Assembly: GCF_001279005.1 (NCBI RefSeq)
Contig: NZ_LGCN01000194.1
Coordinates: 39,573 to 103,572 of the forward strand
Length of the DNA: 64,000 nt
Reading direction: 5' to 3'
From: Streptomyces caelestis
Lineage (GTDB): Bacteria; Actinomycetota; Actinomycetes; Streptomycetales; Streptomycetaceae
The notes under the pieces are model-generated. The model was not told the origin of the DNA and did not search any database. It saw only the letters and a list, made by a program, of their open reading frames with translations. The position numbers were made by a program, and so were the translations under genes. Below, piece by piece: positions 9,333-17,872 of the stretch; position 1 is the stretch's first letter, and every line of letters starts with the position of its first letter.

Positions 9333-10435
9333 GGTGAGGTGTCCGAGGACAGGTTCCGCCAGAGGGCGTCGCGCAGTTGCAGCCAGGAGGCGTCGTCCGC
9401 CTCGGCGGCGCCGTTGGTGAGCATGTGCACGGTGTTGAGCAGCTGGTCGATGGCGAGGTCGGCGCTGTCGCCACGCTGCTCCACGAACTCCCGCACCAGC
9501 TCACGCGTCCGTTCGTCGAGCGCCCCGCCGAAGTGGGAGGCGACCATCGCGGCGAGCCGCTGCCCGTCCGGTGCGGGCATCCGGACCTCCAGACACCTGC
9601 GGCGAAAGGCGGGTGGGAAGTCGCGCTCCCCGTTGCTGGTGATCACCACGATGGGGAACTCGGCGCAGCGCACCCGGCCCGCCGTCACGGTGACCCGGTG
9701 GTCGTGGTCGGCGGTGGCCACCTCCACCTGGCGCCGCGACTGGGCGAGCCGCTCCAGCTCGGGGACGTGGTATTCGCCCTCCTCGAAGATGTGCAGCAGG
9801 TCGTTGGGGAGGTCCACGTCGCTCTTGTCCAGCTCGTCGACGAGGAGCACCCGGGGCCGCCGCCACGGCAGCAGGGCCGTCCCCAGCGGTCCGAGCGTGA
9901 GGTAGCGGCCGATGCCGGGCAGCGGGCCCTTCTCGGCGGGGGAGCGGTGCCCCGGCTGCGGGGCGTCCTGGACCCGGCCGATGGCGTCGTAGTCGTACAG
10001 ACCGTCGCGGAGCGTGGTGCGGCTCACCACCGGCCACCACAGCACCCTGCCCAGCCCCAGCTCGGAGGCGATCTGGTGGGCGAGGGAGGACTTCCCGGTG
10101 CCCGGCGCGCCCGTGACGAGCAGAGGGCGGCGCAGATGGATCGCGGCGTTGACGACGTGCAGCACCTTCGGGTCCAGTGTGCCGCCGCGCCGCCTGCCGA
10201 GCCGGCGCCGGGTGTGCCGGTCGTCGGCGGGCAGCGGCACGTCCAGCGGACCGCGTTCGGACTCCGGCCGGAAACGGCGCCAGGCCGGCGGCGGGGGAAG
10301 CTTCGGCAGCACCTCGTCCCGCGGTGAGCGGTGTTCACCGGTGTCCCGGAAGACCCACCAGCCGGGGACGGAGGATCCGTCGGTCCCGTCCGCACCGTTC
10401 GCGCCGCCCTTCACACGGTGCACGGTCCCGCTCAT
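9329..10435 (-). CDS. MoxR-family AAA+ ATPase
   Basis: 368-residue AAA+ ATPase. Walker A is GAPGTGKS (after LRRPLLVTG), Walker B is VLLVDELDK, and ITSNGERDFPPAFRRRC supplies sensor 1 and the arginine-finger region, the arrangement seen in MoxR ATPases that remodel vWA-domain partners. Here the partner should be the vWA-like domain of the downstream 1517-residue protein. The first 90 residues are Gly/Pro/Arg-rich and variable. It overlaps its neighbours by 4 nt on both sides, so stoichiometric co-expression with the VMAP-like protein and the TPR protein is likely. Cytosolic: no signal or membrane segment. Family call is firm; the remodelling target is inferred from known MoxR-vWA pairs. Confidence 0.88.
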   Translation of the reverse strand: MSGTVHRVKGGANGADGTDGSSVPGWWVFRDTGEHRSPRDEVLPKLPPPPAWRRFRPESERGPLDVPLPADDRHTRRRLGRRRGGTLDPKVLHVVNAAIHLRRPLLVTGAPGTGKSSLAHQIASELGLGRVLWWPVVSRTTLRDGLYDYDAIGRVQDAPQPGHRSPAEKGPLPGIGRYLTLGPLGTALLPWRRPRVLLVDELDKSDVDLPNDLLHIFEEGEYHVPELERLAQSRRQVEVATADHDHRVTVTAGRVRCAEFPIVVITSNGERDFPPAFRRRCLEVRMPAPDGQRLAAMVASHFGGALDERTRELVREFVEQRGDSADLAIDQLLNTVHMLTNGAAEADDASWLQLRDALWRNLSSDTSP

Positions 10436-11964
10436 GGCAAGCCACCCCCGGTCGACGGATGCCCCAGTGCGGAGTCCGCCCCCTCCAGTCCGTCACGACC
10501 GTCCCACACTAGGCTGATGTGCCGATGCAGGTCCAGAACGGAGAAGGCCTCCGCGTCCGGCCCCACTTCCCCCCTCAGCATCCTTACCCGCTCGGGCAGT
10601 TCCATGAGCCTGCCGGCCAGTACTTTCCGTGTTTTTCGTTCCGCCTCCGGATGGCCGCCCACCTCGCGCACCGCCACGATCACCGGCATCCCCATCTCCA
10701 GCAGCACGTTGACCGCGTCCCCCTCCAAACCACCGGTGTACGGAGGAGGTTCGAGGAACAGCCAGCCCAGCTGCTCGCGGTCGTGACGCAGCTGCCGGAG
10801 CAGCTCGACCGGCCGCAGCCGCTCGCCGTACGGCACCACGCGCACGGCGGCCGACTCGAAGGCGGTCTCCGGGGCGATGGTGAGGAGGTCGGACCGGGCG
10901 TGGAGCCGCGGACGCCAGTGCGGCTTCGCCCACCGGTCCCGGCTGCGGACCAGGACCGTGTGGTCGGCGCCGATCGGACGGGCCACCGAGTCCGGCGGCC
11001 GGACCGTGATCTGGTCCACCGGCAGCCACAGAAGCGGCCTCGGCAGCAGGAACTCGACGACCATTCCCGCGCTCAGCTCTCCGAGCTCCTGCACGCAGGA
11101 CAGATAGCGGCCCGCGACCTCGTCCTCCATCGCGGCCCGTGAGGACAGCTGCGCCGGCTCGCCGTACGGCCGTGCCCCGTCCGGGCCGGGCGGCACCACC
11201 CAGGACCGCACGGTGTAGAGGTCGGGCACGGGCGTGCGCGCGGTGATCTCCACGAGGAGCCGGTACGGGGAGAGCGGCCGGCCGGCCCGGGCGGCCACCT
11301 CGTCGCGCAGCCGGGTCAGCCGCAGCGGACTGCGGCAGCCCAGACGGGGGGCGACCCGCCCGCTCCAGGCGTGCAGCCGGGCCCGGAGCGGGGTGTCCTC
11401 CAGGACGGCGACGGTCTCGACGAAGACGAGCAGGGGGTGCGGCTCGTTCTCCCAGCCGTACGGCAGGTCCTCGAAGACCGCCAGCAGAGCCGAGACCTCG
11501 TCGTGCCGTTCGTCGTGTCCCCGGCCGGACCCCCAGTCCGCCGGGGAGACGGGGCCGGCGCCGGTCTCGTGCAGGACGCGCAGGGCGAGGGGGCGCAACC
11601 GGGACGCCTGCTCGCAGGACTCCAGGAGTTCGCACAGGGTCAGGCGGTGGTGCCGCTCCAGGAGCTCCGGGGGGAAGAGCTGCCGTTGCAGCCGCTCCAC
11701 CGCCTGCCAGCTGGTCGTCTTCTGGTGGCCGCGGGAGAACTCCTCCAGATAGACGGACAGCCCGCCCGGATGGTCGGCGCAGTAGGCCAGCTCCAGGGCG
11801 AGCGCCTCCACGGTGTTGCTCTCGGGCGAGCGCGGTGCCGCCCCGCATTCCGACGCGACCCGTCGAAGCGCCGCCCGCCGGGCCGAGGCGGTGTCCGCGG
11901 ACGAGCGCTGGAGCCGGGCCATCTCGTTGGCCAGCGCCCAGTACGGATCGCGGGAGCCGCTCAT
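10432..11964 (-). CDS. VMAP-type adaptor (vWA-MoxR-associated protein) with N-terminal effector-associated-like domain
   Basis: 510-residue protein with no enzymatic motif. The N-terminal ~95 residues form an all-helical segment rich in Leu/Arg/Ala (SARRAALRRVASECG, then LERHHRLTLCELLESCEQAS), resembling effector-associated death-fold-like adaptor domains. From about residue 230 to the end is a beta-rich region starting YRLLVEITARTP and containing VVEFLLPRPLLWLPVD and LGWLFLEPPPYTGGLEGDAV, which resembles the VMAP C-terminal domain. In vWA-MoxR-VMAP ternary systems this adaptor bridges the ATPase module to effectors carrying a matching helical domain. The adjacent protease has a similar helical C-terminus, which fits. 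ATGA overlaps occur at both ends. The assignment relies on context and distant resemblance, so the domain name is moderate confidence while the gene is certain. Confidence 0.72.
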   Translation of the reverse strand: MSGSRDPYWALANEMARLQRSSADTASARRAALRRVASECGAAPRSPESNTVEALALELAYCADHPGGLSVYLEEFSRGHQKTTSWQAVERLQRQLFPPELLERHHRLTLCELLESCEQASRLRPLALRVLHETGAGPVSPADWGSGRGHDERHDEVSALLAVFEDLPYGWENEPHPLLVFVETVAVLEDTPLRARLHAWSGRVAPRLGCRSPLRLTRLRDEVAARAGRPLSPYRLLVEITARTPVPDLYTVRSWVVPPGPDGARPYGEPAQLSSRAAMEDEVAGRYLSCVQELGELSAGMVVEFLLPRPLLWLPVDQITVRPPDSVARPIGADHTVLVRSRDRWAKPHWRPRLHARSDLLTIAPETAFESAAVRVVPYGERLRPVELLRQLRHDREQLGWLFLEPPPYTGGLEGDAVNVLLEMGMPVIVAVREVGGHPEAERKTRKVLAGRLMELPERVRMLRGEVGPDAEAFSVLDLHRHISLVWDGRDGLEGADSALGHPSTGGGLP

Positions 11965-13004
11965 CGGGCGGCTCCACCGTCGGACCTCCGCGCACGCAGC
12001 CGGGCGACCTCGCGGTCGAACTCCCGCATCGGCAGCGAGTCCGGCTCGTACCAGCGCAACGCCGCCGCGAACCGGTCGATGCCGTCCTCGTACTCCAGAC
12101 AGAGCCCGAGCACCGCCCGGGCGTCGTTGATCAGGACCCCGGTGCGCTCGACGTGGAAGGCGATGTGGTCCCCGGCGTCCCGCAGCACCCGCTCGCGGCG
12201 GTGCGGATCGGCGAAGCTCCGCACCTTCACGAGCACCCGGGCGAGATCCCGCTCGGCGCCGGCCGGCCAGGGCGGCGGAAGGACGTCTTCCAGGCCGGGG
12301 TCGCCGTACGGCCGGTACGGGTGGGGCCCGTCGGCGCCCGGGGCCCCGTCCGCTCCGGCGGCGGGGCCGGTCACCGCGTCCGCGAGATCGGGGCAGTACC
12401 GTACGACGACCTCGACCGGGATGAGCCAGCCGGTACGGCGCTCCGCGCGGGTGTCCTCCGCGACCACCAGGCCGATCACGTGCCCGGATGCGTCGACGAC
12501 TCCCGCTCCGCTGTAGCCCTGCCGCAACCGGTCACCGGCCTCGCTCGCCGCCTCGAGCTGCATCCACTCGGGGCTCAGCCCGCCCGATCCCACCAGCCGT
12601 GCCCGCAGCCACAGTCCGGCGGGCGCGCCGGCGACCTGCCCGAAGGCCCGGACGATCCGGTCGCGGGCGGGGCCGCACGGCCGCAGCCCGGCGGGCCGGC
12701 AGTCGACCGGGGCGTCCCCGTACAGGTCGAGCACCGCGACGTCGGCCCGCTCCTCGTCCGGCGGGGCCCAGCCCCGGGGCGCGACCCCGGCGCGCACCGG
12801 CCCGGCGCCGGGCGCGAGGGAGCCGGGGAAGTCCACCGTGAGTTCCGCCTCCCGAGGGTCCCCGGCATCGGCACCGAGCGCCCCCTCCACGACGTGCGCG
12901 CAGGTCACCACCCTGCCGCCGGTCACGAGCACCCCCGCGCCGGCCGGTGTCCCCCGCGCGTCCAGGATCCGTACGCGCCACGACTCCGCGAGCGAATGTC
13001 CCAC
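11961..13004 (-). CDS. Trypsin-like serine protease with C-terminal effector-associated-like helical domain
   Basis: Chymotrypsin-fold peptidase, cytosolic (no signal peptide). The triad is readable: His in VVTCAHVVEG, Asp in ADVAVLDLYG, Ser in GYSGAGVVD. After the protease domain (about residues 1-220) a Gly/Pro linker leads to a helical C-terminus (ARVLVKVRSFADPHRRERVL ... LCLEYEDG) that looks like an effector-associated domain, suited to recruit the VMAP-like partner encoded next with a 4-nt overlap. I chose GTG at 13004 because GGGGGAG sits five bases upstream; an in-frame GTG at 13043 would add 13 Gly/Ala-rich residues. First gene of the operon. As an effector it could cleave a cellular target, or it could be the leader peptidase for the RiPP; neither is shown by sequence. 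Confidence 0.85.
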   Translation of the reverse strand: MGHSLAESWRVRILDARGTPAGAGVLVTGGRVVTCAHVVEGALGADAGDPREAELTVDFPGSLAPGAGPVRAGVAPRGWAPPDEERADVAVLDLYGDAPVDCRPAGLRPCGPARDRIVRAFGQVAGAPAGLWLRARLVGSGGLSPEWMQLEAASEAGDRLRQGYSGAGVVDASGHVIGLVVAEDTRAERRTGWLIPVEVVVRYCPDLADAVTGPAAGADGAPGADGPHPYRPYGDPGLEDVLPPPWPAGAERDLARVLVKVRSFADPHRRERVLRDAGDHIAFHVERTGVLINDARAVLGLCLEYEDGIDRFAAALRWYEPDSLPMREFDREVARLRARRSDGGAAR

Positions 13005-13637
13005 CCCTGCTCCCCCGTTTCCCGCTCCGCGAGCCTCCGCCACACATCCCGTCCGCCGGGGCTGGGCACGGCCGCGGTGAACCAGGTGCTGGAGGCGCGC
13101 GTGTTACGGCCATGCTAAGCAGCAATACCCGGTCGGCGTCCCGGCAAGACGTCCGAATCGGACGGGAGGGCCGAAGAGTGGCCGAAATGCCGTTGTCGGG
13201 GGTTCCCGCAGGCCGAGACGGTCGGCGCCGGGACGACGGCCGGCGACGAACCGCCGGACGTCCCGCCGGCCGGGGCGCCCCGGTGGCCCGTGAACCCGAA
13301 CACGTGACGTCGGCCGATCGTCCGGAGCCGGACCGGCGCCGACGGGACGGCCGTCGACCACGTCGGGCCGGTACGGGGTCCGCTTCGGCTCGCGCTCGAC
13401 GGCTCGGGCGATCCGGCGGGGGTCCGCCGCGGCGCGGCCGCCGGTCTCGCGTCCTTGGCGGCAGCCGGGAACCCTCGGTCGTATACGAGACGTGGAACGG
13501 CCGCCCGGCCGGCGTCTTGGCCCTGACCGGGGTCCGCCGCCGGCCCGGCCACCCATGTGCGGGCGGAACACGGCGGAGCCGGTCGGCACGGGCGGTCGTC
13601 CGAGGCGGCGTGTCCCGTGAGGAGCTCCGGTCCCCTC
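13005..13637. other. Intergenic region upstream of the protease operon, no supported gene
   Basis: About 630 bases, GC-rich, lying between the protease start and the stop of the phosphatase gene. Several open frames exist on both strands but all translate into Arg/Gly/Pro-rich low-complexity sequence without a ribosome binding site or recognisable fold. It must contain the promoter for the four-gene minus-strand operon, probably near 13,010-13,150, where the composition is slightly less extreme. I could not pick a convincing -35/-10 pair. Confidence 0.4.
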
Positions 13638-14606
13638 TCAGCGCGGTGTGACCCGCGCCGCGACCGGCAGGTGGTCGCTGCCGGTGGCGGGCAGGGTGCG
13701 GAGGTGGGCGACGGTCGCCGAGCGGGCCATGACCTGATCGATCCGGGCCAGGGGGAGGGCGGCGGGGAAACTGAGGGCGAAGCCCCGCTGCGCCACGTTC
13801 ATCCGTGAGGTGAGCGGGGCCAGCCCGCGGTCGTCGGCCGTGCCGTTGAGGTCGCCCAGCAGGATCACCGTCTTCAGCGGCTCGGCGGCGAGGGCCTCGC
13901 CCAGCAGACCGGCGCTCTCGTCGCGCCGGGAGGACGCGAGCCCGCTCACCCCCACACGAACCGAGGGCAGGTGCGCGACGTACGCCGCGATCTCGCCGTG
14001 CGGCGTGTGGACCGCGGCCCGCAGGCCGCGACTCCAGGGATCCGCGACGCCCACCGGTTTGATGTCCAGGCGACGGGCGCCGGAGAGCGGATGCCTCGAC
14101 CACAGCCCGACGGTGCCCCGGACCGCGCGGTACGGGTAGTCCGCGGCGAGCGTCCTCTCGTACACGGCGAGTGCCGGGGGCACCAGCTCCTGCAGCGCGA
14201 TGAGATCGGGCCCGGCGTCGGCCAGCGCGCGGGCCGTGCCGGCCGGATCGGTGTTCTCGTCGCTGACGTTGTGCTGCACCACGATCAGGTCGTGCGGACC
14301 GGACTCCCCGACGGGCAGGAGCAGTCCGCCGAAGAGGTGGGTCCAGGCCGCCGTCGGCAGGAGCAGCGCCACCAGCGCGGTGGCCGAACGGCGCAGCAGG
14401 GCCCAGCCGAACAGCACGACGATCACCAGGCCGAGCCACGGCAGGAACGTCTCCAGCAGACTGCCCACCCGGCCCGTGGAGTTGGGCACCACCCGGTGGA
14501 ACGCCAGCAGCCCTGCCGTCAGCACCGCGAGAGCGGCGGGTACCCGCCCCCGTTCCCACGCCCACCGGCCCCACGTCCCTCGGGTCGCCGCCACTGCTCG
14601 CTCCAC
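13638..14606 (-). CDS. Membrane-anchored endonuclease/exonuclease/phosphatase (EEP) family protein
   Basis: About 322 residues. The N-terminal ~100 residues carry three hydrophobic helices (around ALAVLTAGLLAF, LVIVVLFGWALL, ALVALLLPTAAW). An EEP-fold domain follows: VVQHNVSDEN (metal site Asn), LIALQELVP (catalytic Glu), LLGDLNGTAD (Asp/Asn) and TGSDHLPVAARV (the terminal Asp-His pair). This is the arrangement of DNase I-like phosphatases or nucleases displayed outside the membrane. GTG at 14606 (VERAVAATRG) is preferred because upstream codons encode unlikely sequence; the frame is open back to 14792. Substrate is unknown. It stands alone, convergent with nothing and adjacent to a dead reductase fragment. 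Confidence 0.82.
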   Translation of the reverse strand: MERAVAATRGTWGRWAWERGRVPAALAVLTAGLLAFHRVVPNSTGRVGSLLETFLPWLGLVIVVLFGWALLRRSATALVALLLPTAAWTHLFGGLLLPVGESGPHDLIVVQHNVSDENTDPAGTARALADAGPDLIALQELVPPALAVYERTLAADYPYRAVRGTVGLWSRHPLSGARRLDIKPVGVADPWSRGLRAAVHTPHGEIAAYVAHLPSVRVGVSGLASSRRDESAGLLGEALAAEPLKTVILLGDLNGTADDRGLAPLTSRMNVAQRGFALSFPAALPLARIDQVMARSATVAHLRTLPATGSDHLPVAARVTPR

Positions 14607-14769
14607 CTGGTTTCCCGTCCGCTCGACTCGTCGTCCAGGACGAATCGCGAGGAGGATCGGTTTCCGTTCCGCCTCGACGTGCCGCCAACGCGCTTGACTT
14701 GCAGCGCTCTCCGAGCGGAGGACTCCCGGTCCGTGCCCCGACGACGGGGTACGGAAACGGGAGGGATCA

Positions 14770-15170
14770 CACAGCTGTCTGCGCCCCCGCACCGACCTCC
14801 CCGACGACCTCTTCCCCGACGGCGGCCTCGGTCACGCGGGCGCGGAACCGGCCGGCTGCCTGCGGGCCGAGCCCGCCCTGACCCCGGTCGCCTGCCGCCG
14901 CTGCTCGAGGGCGCCTGCGCCCGCCCCGAACGCCTGCCCGCCGACTACGGCCACCCGGGCACCCCCGCTCGCCTCGCCGTGCTGCACGAGGTCGCCCGGG
15001 AGACCGGGGCGACGCCGGGCCGGACCGTGCCGGCCCGGCAGATCGGCCACGAGCTGCCGGTCCTCCCGCCGGCCGGAGTGTCGTCACTCGCGCAGGGGGA
15101 GGAGGACCTGGCCGCGGTGGACCCGGAACTGCCGGCGGAGCAGCGGGCCCGGCTGGACGCGGCCCGCTGA
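14770..15170 (+). pseudogene. Aldo/keto reductase remnant (C-terminal part, frameshifted)
   Basis: Only the C-terminal third of an aldo/keto reductase is left. Codons from 14770 read CLRPRTDLPDDLFPDGGLGHA and then RAEPALTPVAC in one frame. At about 14,894 a single base appears to be missing, and the homology resumes in another frame as PLLEGACARPERLPADYGHP, HEVARETGATPG and GEEDLAAVDPELPAEQRARL, ending in a TGA at 15168. These match the usual AKR C-terminal pattern (SPLL.GAYTR; ..EDL.A.DLEL..EQ..RLD). The N-terminal barrel with the catalytic Asp/Tyr/Lys/His is absent. Substitutions such as Tyr to Cys are also visible. No start codon or ribosome binding site remains. Comparison is to the remembered family pattern. 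Confidence 0.72.
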
Positions 15171-15182
15171 ACGGCCCCCGCC

Positions 15183-15968
15183 TCACGGTCTGACCAGCAG
15201 CTGGAAGTCGAACGAGTAGTGGGACGCACGGTAGACGTGGGTGCCGTACTCCACCGGCCGGCCGGTGTCGTCGTAGGCCGTGCGCTGCATGGTGAGCAGG
15301 GCGGCGCCCTCCTTCTCGTCCAGCCGGCCGGCCTCCGCAGCGGTGGCCGCGCGGGCGCCGACGGTCTGGCGGGCGCTGTGCAGGGTGATGCCGGCCGAGC
15401 GCATCATCCGGTACAGGCCGGTCGACTCCAGGCGGGCGCCGTCGAGGCCGAGCAGGCCCGGCGGGAGGTAGTTGCACAGCAGGGCGACCGGCCGGCCGTG
15501 GGTGCGGCGCAGGCGTTCCAGCAGGACCACCTCGCCGCCCTCGGCCAGGTGCAGGGCGGCCGCCACGCCCGGGGGCGCGGGGACCGTCTCGTTGCGGACC
15601 ACCTGCGTGGTCGGTTCCTGCCCGGCCGCCTCCAGGTCGTCGTAGAGACTGCTCAGCTCCAGGGGGCGCCTGACCTTGCTGTGCACCACCTGTGTGCCCA
15701 CCCCGCGCCGCCGGACCAGGAGCCCCTTGTCGACGAGGGACTGGATGGCCTGGCGGACGGTGGGGCGGGACAGGCCGAGCCGCACGGACAGGTCGACCTC
15801 GTTGCCCAGCAGGTTGCCGGGGGCGAGGGCGCCCTGCTCGATCGCCGCCTCCAGCTGCTGTGCGAGCTGGTGGTACAGCGGCACCGGACTGCCCCGGTCC
15901 AGAGCGAAGTCCAGGGTGCTGAGCGCGGGTCCGGTCGCGGCACGTGCGGGGTCACCGGTCTTCGCCAT
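15183..15968 (-). CDS. GntR-family (HutC/UTRA) transcriptional regulator of the inositol operon
   Basis: 261 residues. A GntR winged helix-turn-helix (about residues 25-95: SPVPLYHQLAQQLEAAIEQG, then GLSRPTVRQAIQSLVDKGLL and RRGVGTQVV) precedes a UTRA effector-binding domain (about 100-255: ELSSLYDDL, LERLRRTHGRPVALLCNYLP, AYDDTGRPVEYGTHVYR). Start ATG at 15968 has GGAAG upstream. It begins 32 bp after the iolD stop, so it is probably the last gene of the minus-strand iol operon and would autoregulate. Effector is likely an inositol-pathway sugar phosphate by analogy; a candidate site is the TGTACTTACA palindrome in the divergent promoter region. Fold assignment is firm, ligand is inference. 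Confidence 0.88.
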   Translation of the reverse strand: MAKTGDPARAATGPALSTLDFALDRGSPVPLYHQLAQQLEAAIEQGALAPGNLLGNEVDLSVRLGLSRPTVRQAIQSLVDKGLLVRRRGVGTQVVHSKVRRPLELSSLYDDLEAAGQEPTTQVVRNETVPAPPGVAAALHLAEGGEVVLLERLRRTHGRPVALLCNYLPPGLLGLDGARLESTGLYRMMRSAGITLHSARQTVGARAATAAEAGRLDEKEGAALLTMQRTAYDDTGRPVEYGTHVYRASHYSFDFQLLVRP

Positions 15969-16000
15969 GGACGTACCTTCCTGTAGCGGCGCGGGCGGGT

Positions 16001-17872
16001 TCACAGGTGCCGGCGGCGGCCGGCGACCTCGGAGTCGTACCGTGCGCGGGCCCGGGCGGCGGCCTCGCGGGCGGACACCTCGGCCACCGGCACGTCCCAC
16101 CAGGCCTCGGCCGGGGGAGCGGTGGGGGCGGGGTCGGTCTCGACGTACACGCACGTCGGGCGGTCACAGGCGCGCGCCTCGGCCAGCGCGTTCCGCAGCT
16201 CCCGCACGGTCTTGGCGCGCAGCACCTCCATGCCGAGGCTGGCCGCGTTCGCGGCGAGGTCCACGGGCAGCGGGGCGCCGGTGAAGGAGCCGTCGGCGGC
16301 CCGGTGGCGGTAGGCGGTGCCGAAGCGTTCGGCGCCCACCGACTCCGACAGGCCGCCGATGGAGGCGTACCCGTGGTTCTGCACCAGGACCAGCTTGACG
16401 GGGAGGTTCTCCTGGACGGCGGTGACGATCTCCGTCGGGTTCATCAGATAGGTGCCGTCGCCGACCAGCGCCCACACCGGGGTGCCGGGCGCGGCCTGCT
16501 GCACGCCGAGCGCGGCCGGGATCTCGTAGCCCATGCAGGAGTAGCCGTACTCCAGGTGGTACTGGCGGGGGCTGCGCGAACGCCACAGCTTGTGCAGGTC
16601 GCCGGGGAGCGAACCGGCCGCGTTGATCACCACGTCCGCGTCGCCGACGACCGCGTCGAGCGCGCCGAGCACCTGCGTCTGCGTCGGCACGGCCGTGTCG
16701 TCGTCGGCCCGGTAGGCGGCCAGGACGACCCGCTCCCAGCGCTCCTTGCCGGCCCGGTACTCCGCCTCGTACGACGGCTCCACGCGATGGCCGGCGAGCG
16801 CCCCGGCCAGCTGCTCCAGACCCGTGCGCGCGTCGCACACCAGGGTGCGCGCCGCCAGCTTGTGCGCGTCGAAGCCGGTGATGTTGACGTTGAGGAAGCG
16901 CACGTCCGGGTTCTGGAAGAGGGTGCCGGAGGCGGTGGTGAAGTCGGTGTAGCGGGTGCCGACGCCGATCACCAGGTCGGCGGTGCGGGCGAGTCCGTCG
17001 CTCACCGCCGTGCCGGTGTGGCCGATGCCGCCGAGGTCGGCCGGGTGGTCGTGGCGCAGGGACCCCTTGCCGGCCTGGGTGGAGGCGACCGGGACGCCGG
17101 TGGCGTCCACGAACGCCTTCAGCGCCTCCTCGGCCTCGCTGTGGTGGACGCCGCCGCCCGCGACGACCAGCGGCCGCCGCGCCGCCCGTACGGCCTGCGC
17201 GGCCGCCGCCAGCTCCACCGGGTCCGGGGCGGGACGGCGGACGGACCAGACGCGCTCGGCGAAGAACTCCTCCGGCCAGTCGTACGCCTCCGCCTGCACG
17301 TCCTGGGGGAGGGCCAGCGTCACCGCGCCGGTCTCGGCCGGGTCGGCGAGCACCCGCACGGCGTTCAGGGCGGAGGGGATCAGGGCCTCCGGGCGGGTGA
17401 TCCGGTCGAAGTACCGCGACACCGGACGGAGGGTGTCGTTGACCGACACGTCGGCCTCGGCCGGGTGCTCCAGCTGCTGGAGCAGCGGGTCGGCGACGCG
17501 CGAGGCGAAGTAGTCGCCGGGCAGCAGGAGCACCGGCAGCCGGTTGACGGTGGCGAGGGCGGCGCCGGTGACGAGGTTCGTGGCGCCGGGGCCGATGGAG
17601 GTCGTCACCGCCTGCGCCGACAGCCGGTTCAGCTGACGGGCGTACCCGACGGCGGCGTGCACCATCGCCTGCTCGTTGCGGCCCTGGTGGTACGGCATGA
17701 CCTCGGCGTACTCGACGAGCGCCTGCCCGATCCCGGCCACGTTGCCGTGGCCGAAGATGCCCCAGGTGCCCGCGATGAGCCGGCGGCGCACGCCGTCGCG
17801 TTCGGTGTACTGGGCGGACAGGAACCGCACCAGCGCCTGGGCGGTCGTCAGTCGGCGGGTGGCGGCGCTCAT
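16001..17872 (-). CDS. iolD: 3D-(3,5/4)-trihydroxycyclohexane-1,2-dione acylhydrolase (decyclizing)
   Basis: 623-residue thiamine-diphosphate enzyme that opens the cyclohexane ring in myo-inositol catabolism, giving 5-deoxy-glucuronate. The N-terminal Pyr domain has GTWGIFGHGNVAGIGQ and the activating region YHQGRNEQAMVHAA. The central domain has VVAGGGVHHSEAEEAL. The C-terminal PP domain has VGDGTYLMNPTEI followed about 25 residues later by VQNHG, the GDG...N ThDP/Mg motif. Length matches the family. It overlaps the iolB stop by 4 nt (ATGA) and is followed by the GntR regulator. Cytosolic. Confidence 0.95.
   Translation of the reverse strand: MSAATRRLTTAQALVRFLSAQYTERDGVRRRLIAGTWGIFGHGNVAGIGQALVEYAEVMPYHQGRNEQAMVHAAVGYARQLNRLSAQAVTTSIGPGATNLVTGAALATVNRLPVLLLPGDYFASRVADPLLQQLEHPAEADVSVNDTLRPVSRYFDRITRPEALIPSALNAVRVLADPAETGAVTLALPQDVQAEAYDWPEEFFAERVWSVRRPAPDPVELAAAAQAVRAARRPLVVAGGGVHHSEAEEALKAFVDATGVPVASTQAGKGSLRHDHPADLGGIGHTGTAVSDGLARTADLVIGVGTRYTDFTTASGTLFQNPDVRFLNVNITGFDAHKLAARTLVCDARTGLEQLAGALAGHRVEPSYEAEYRAGKERWERVVLAAYRADDDTAVPTQTQVLGALDAVVGDADVVINAAGSLPGDLHKLWRSRSPRQYHLEYGYSCMGYEIPAALGVQQAAPGTPVWALVGDGTYLMNPTEIVTAVQENLPVKLVLVQNHGYASIGGLSESVGAERFGTAYRHRAADGSFTGAPLPVDLAANAASLGMEVLRAKTVRELRNALAEARACDRPTCVYVETDPAPTAPPAEAWWDVPVAEVSAREAAARARARYDSEVAGRRRHL

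Noticed and set aside
13005-13637. A protein-coding gene in this gap
   Set aside because: Frames on both strands lack RBSs, hydrophobic patterning and family motifs; amino acid content is Arg/Pro/Gly noise.
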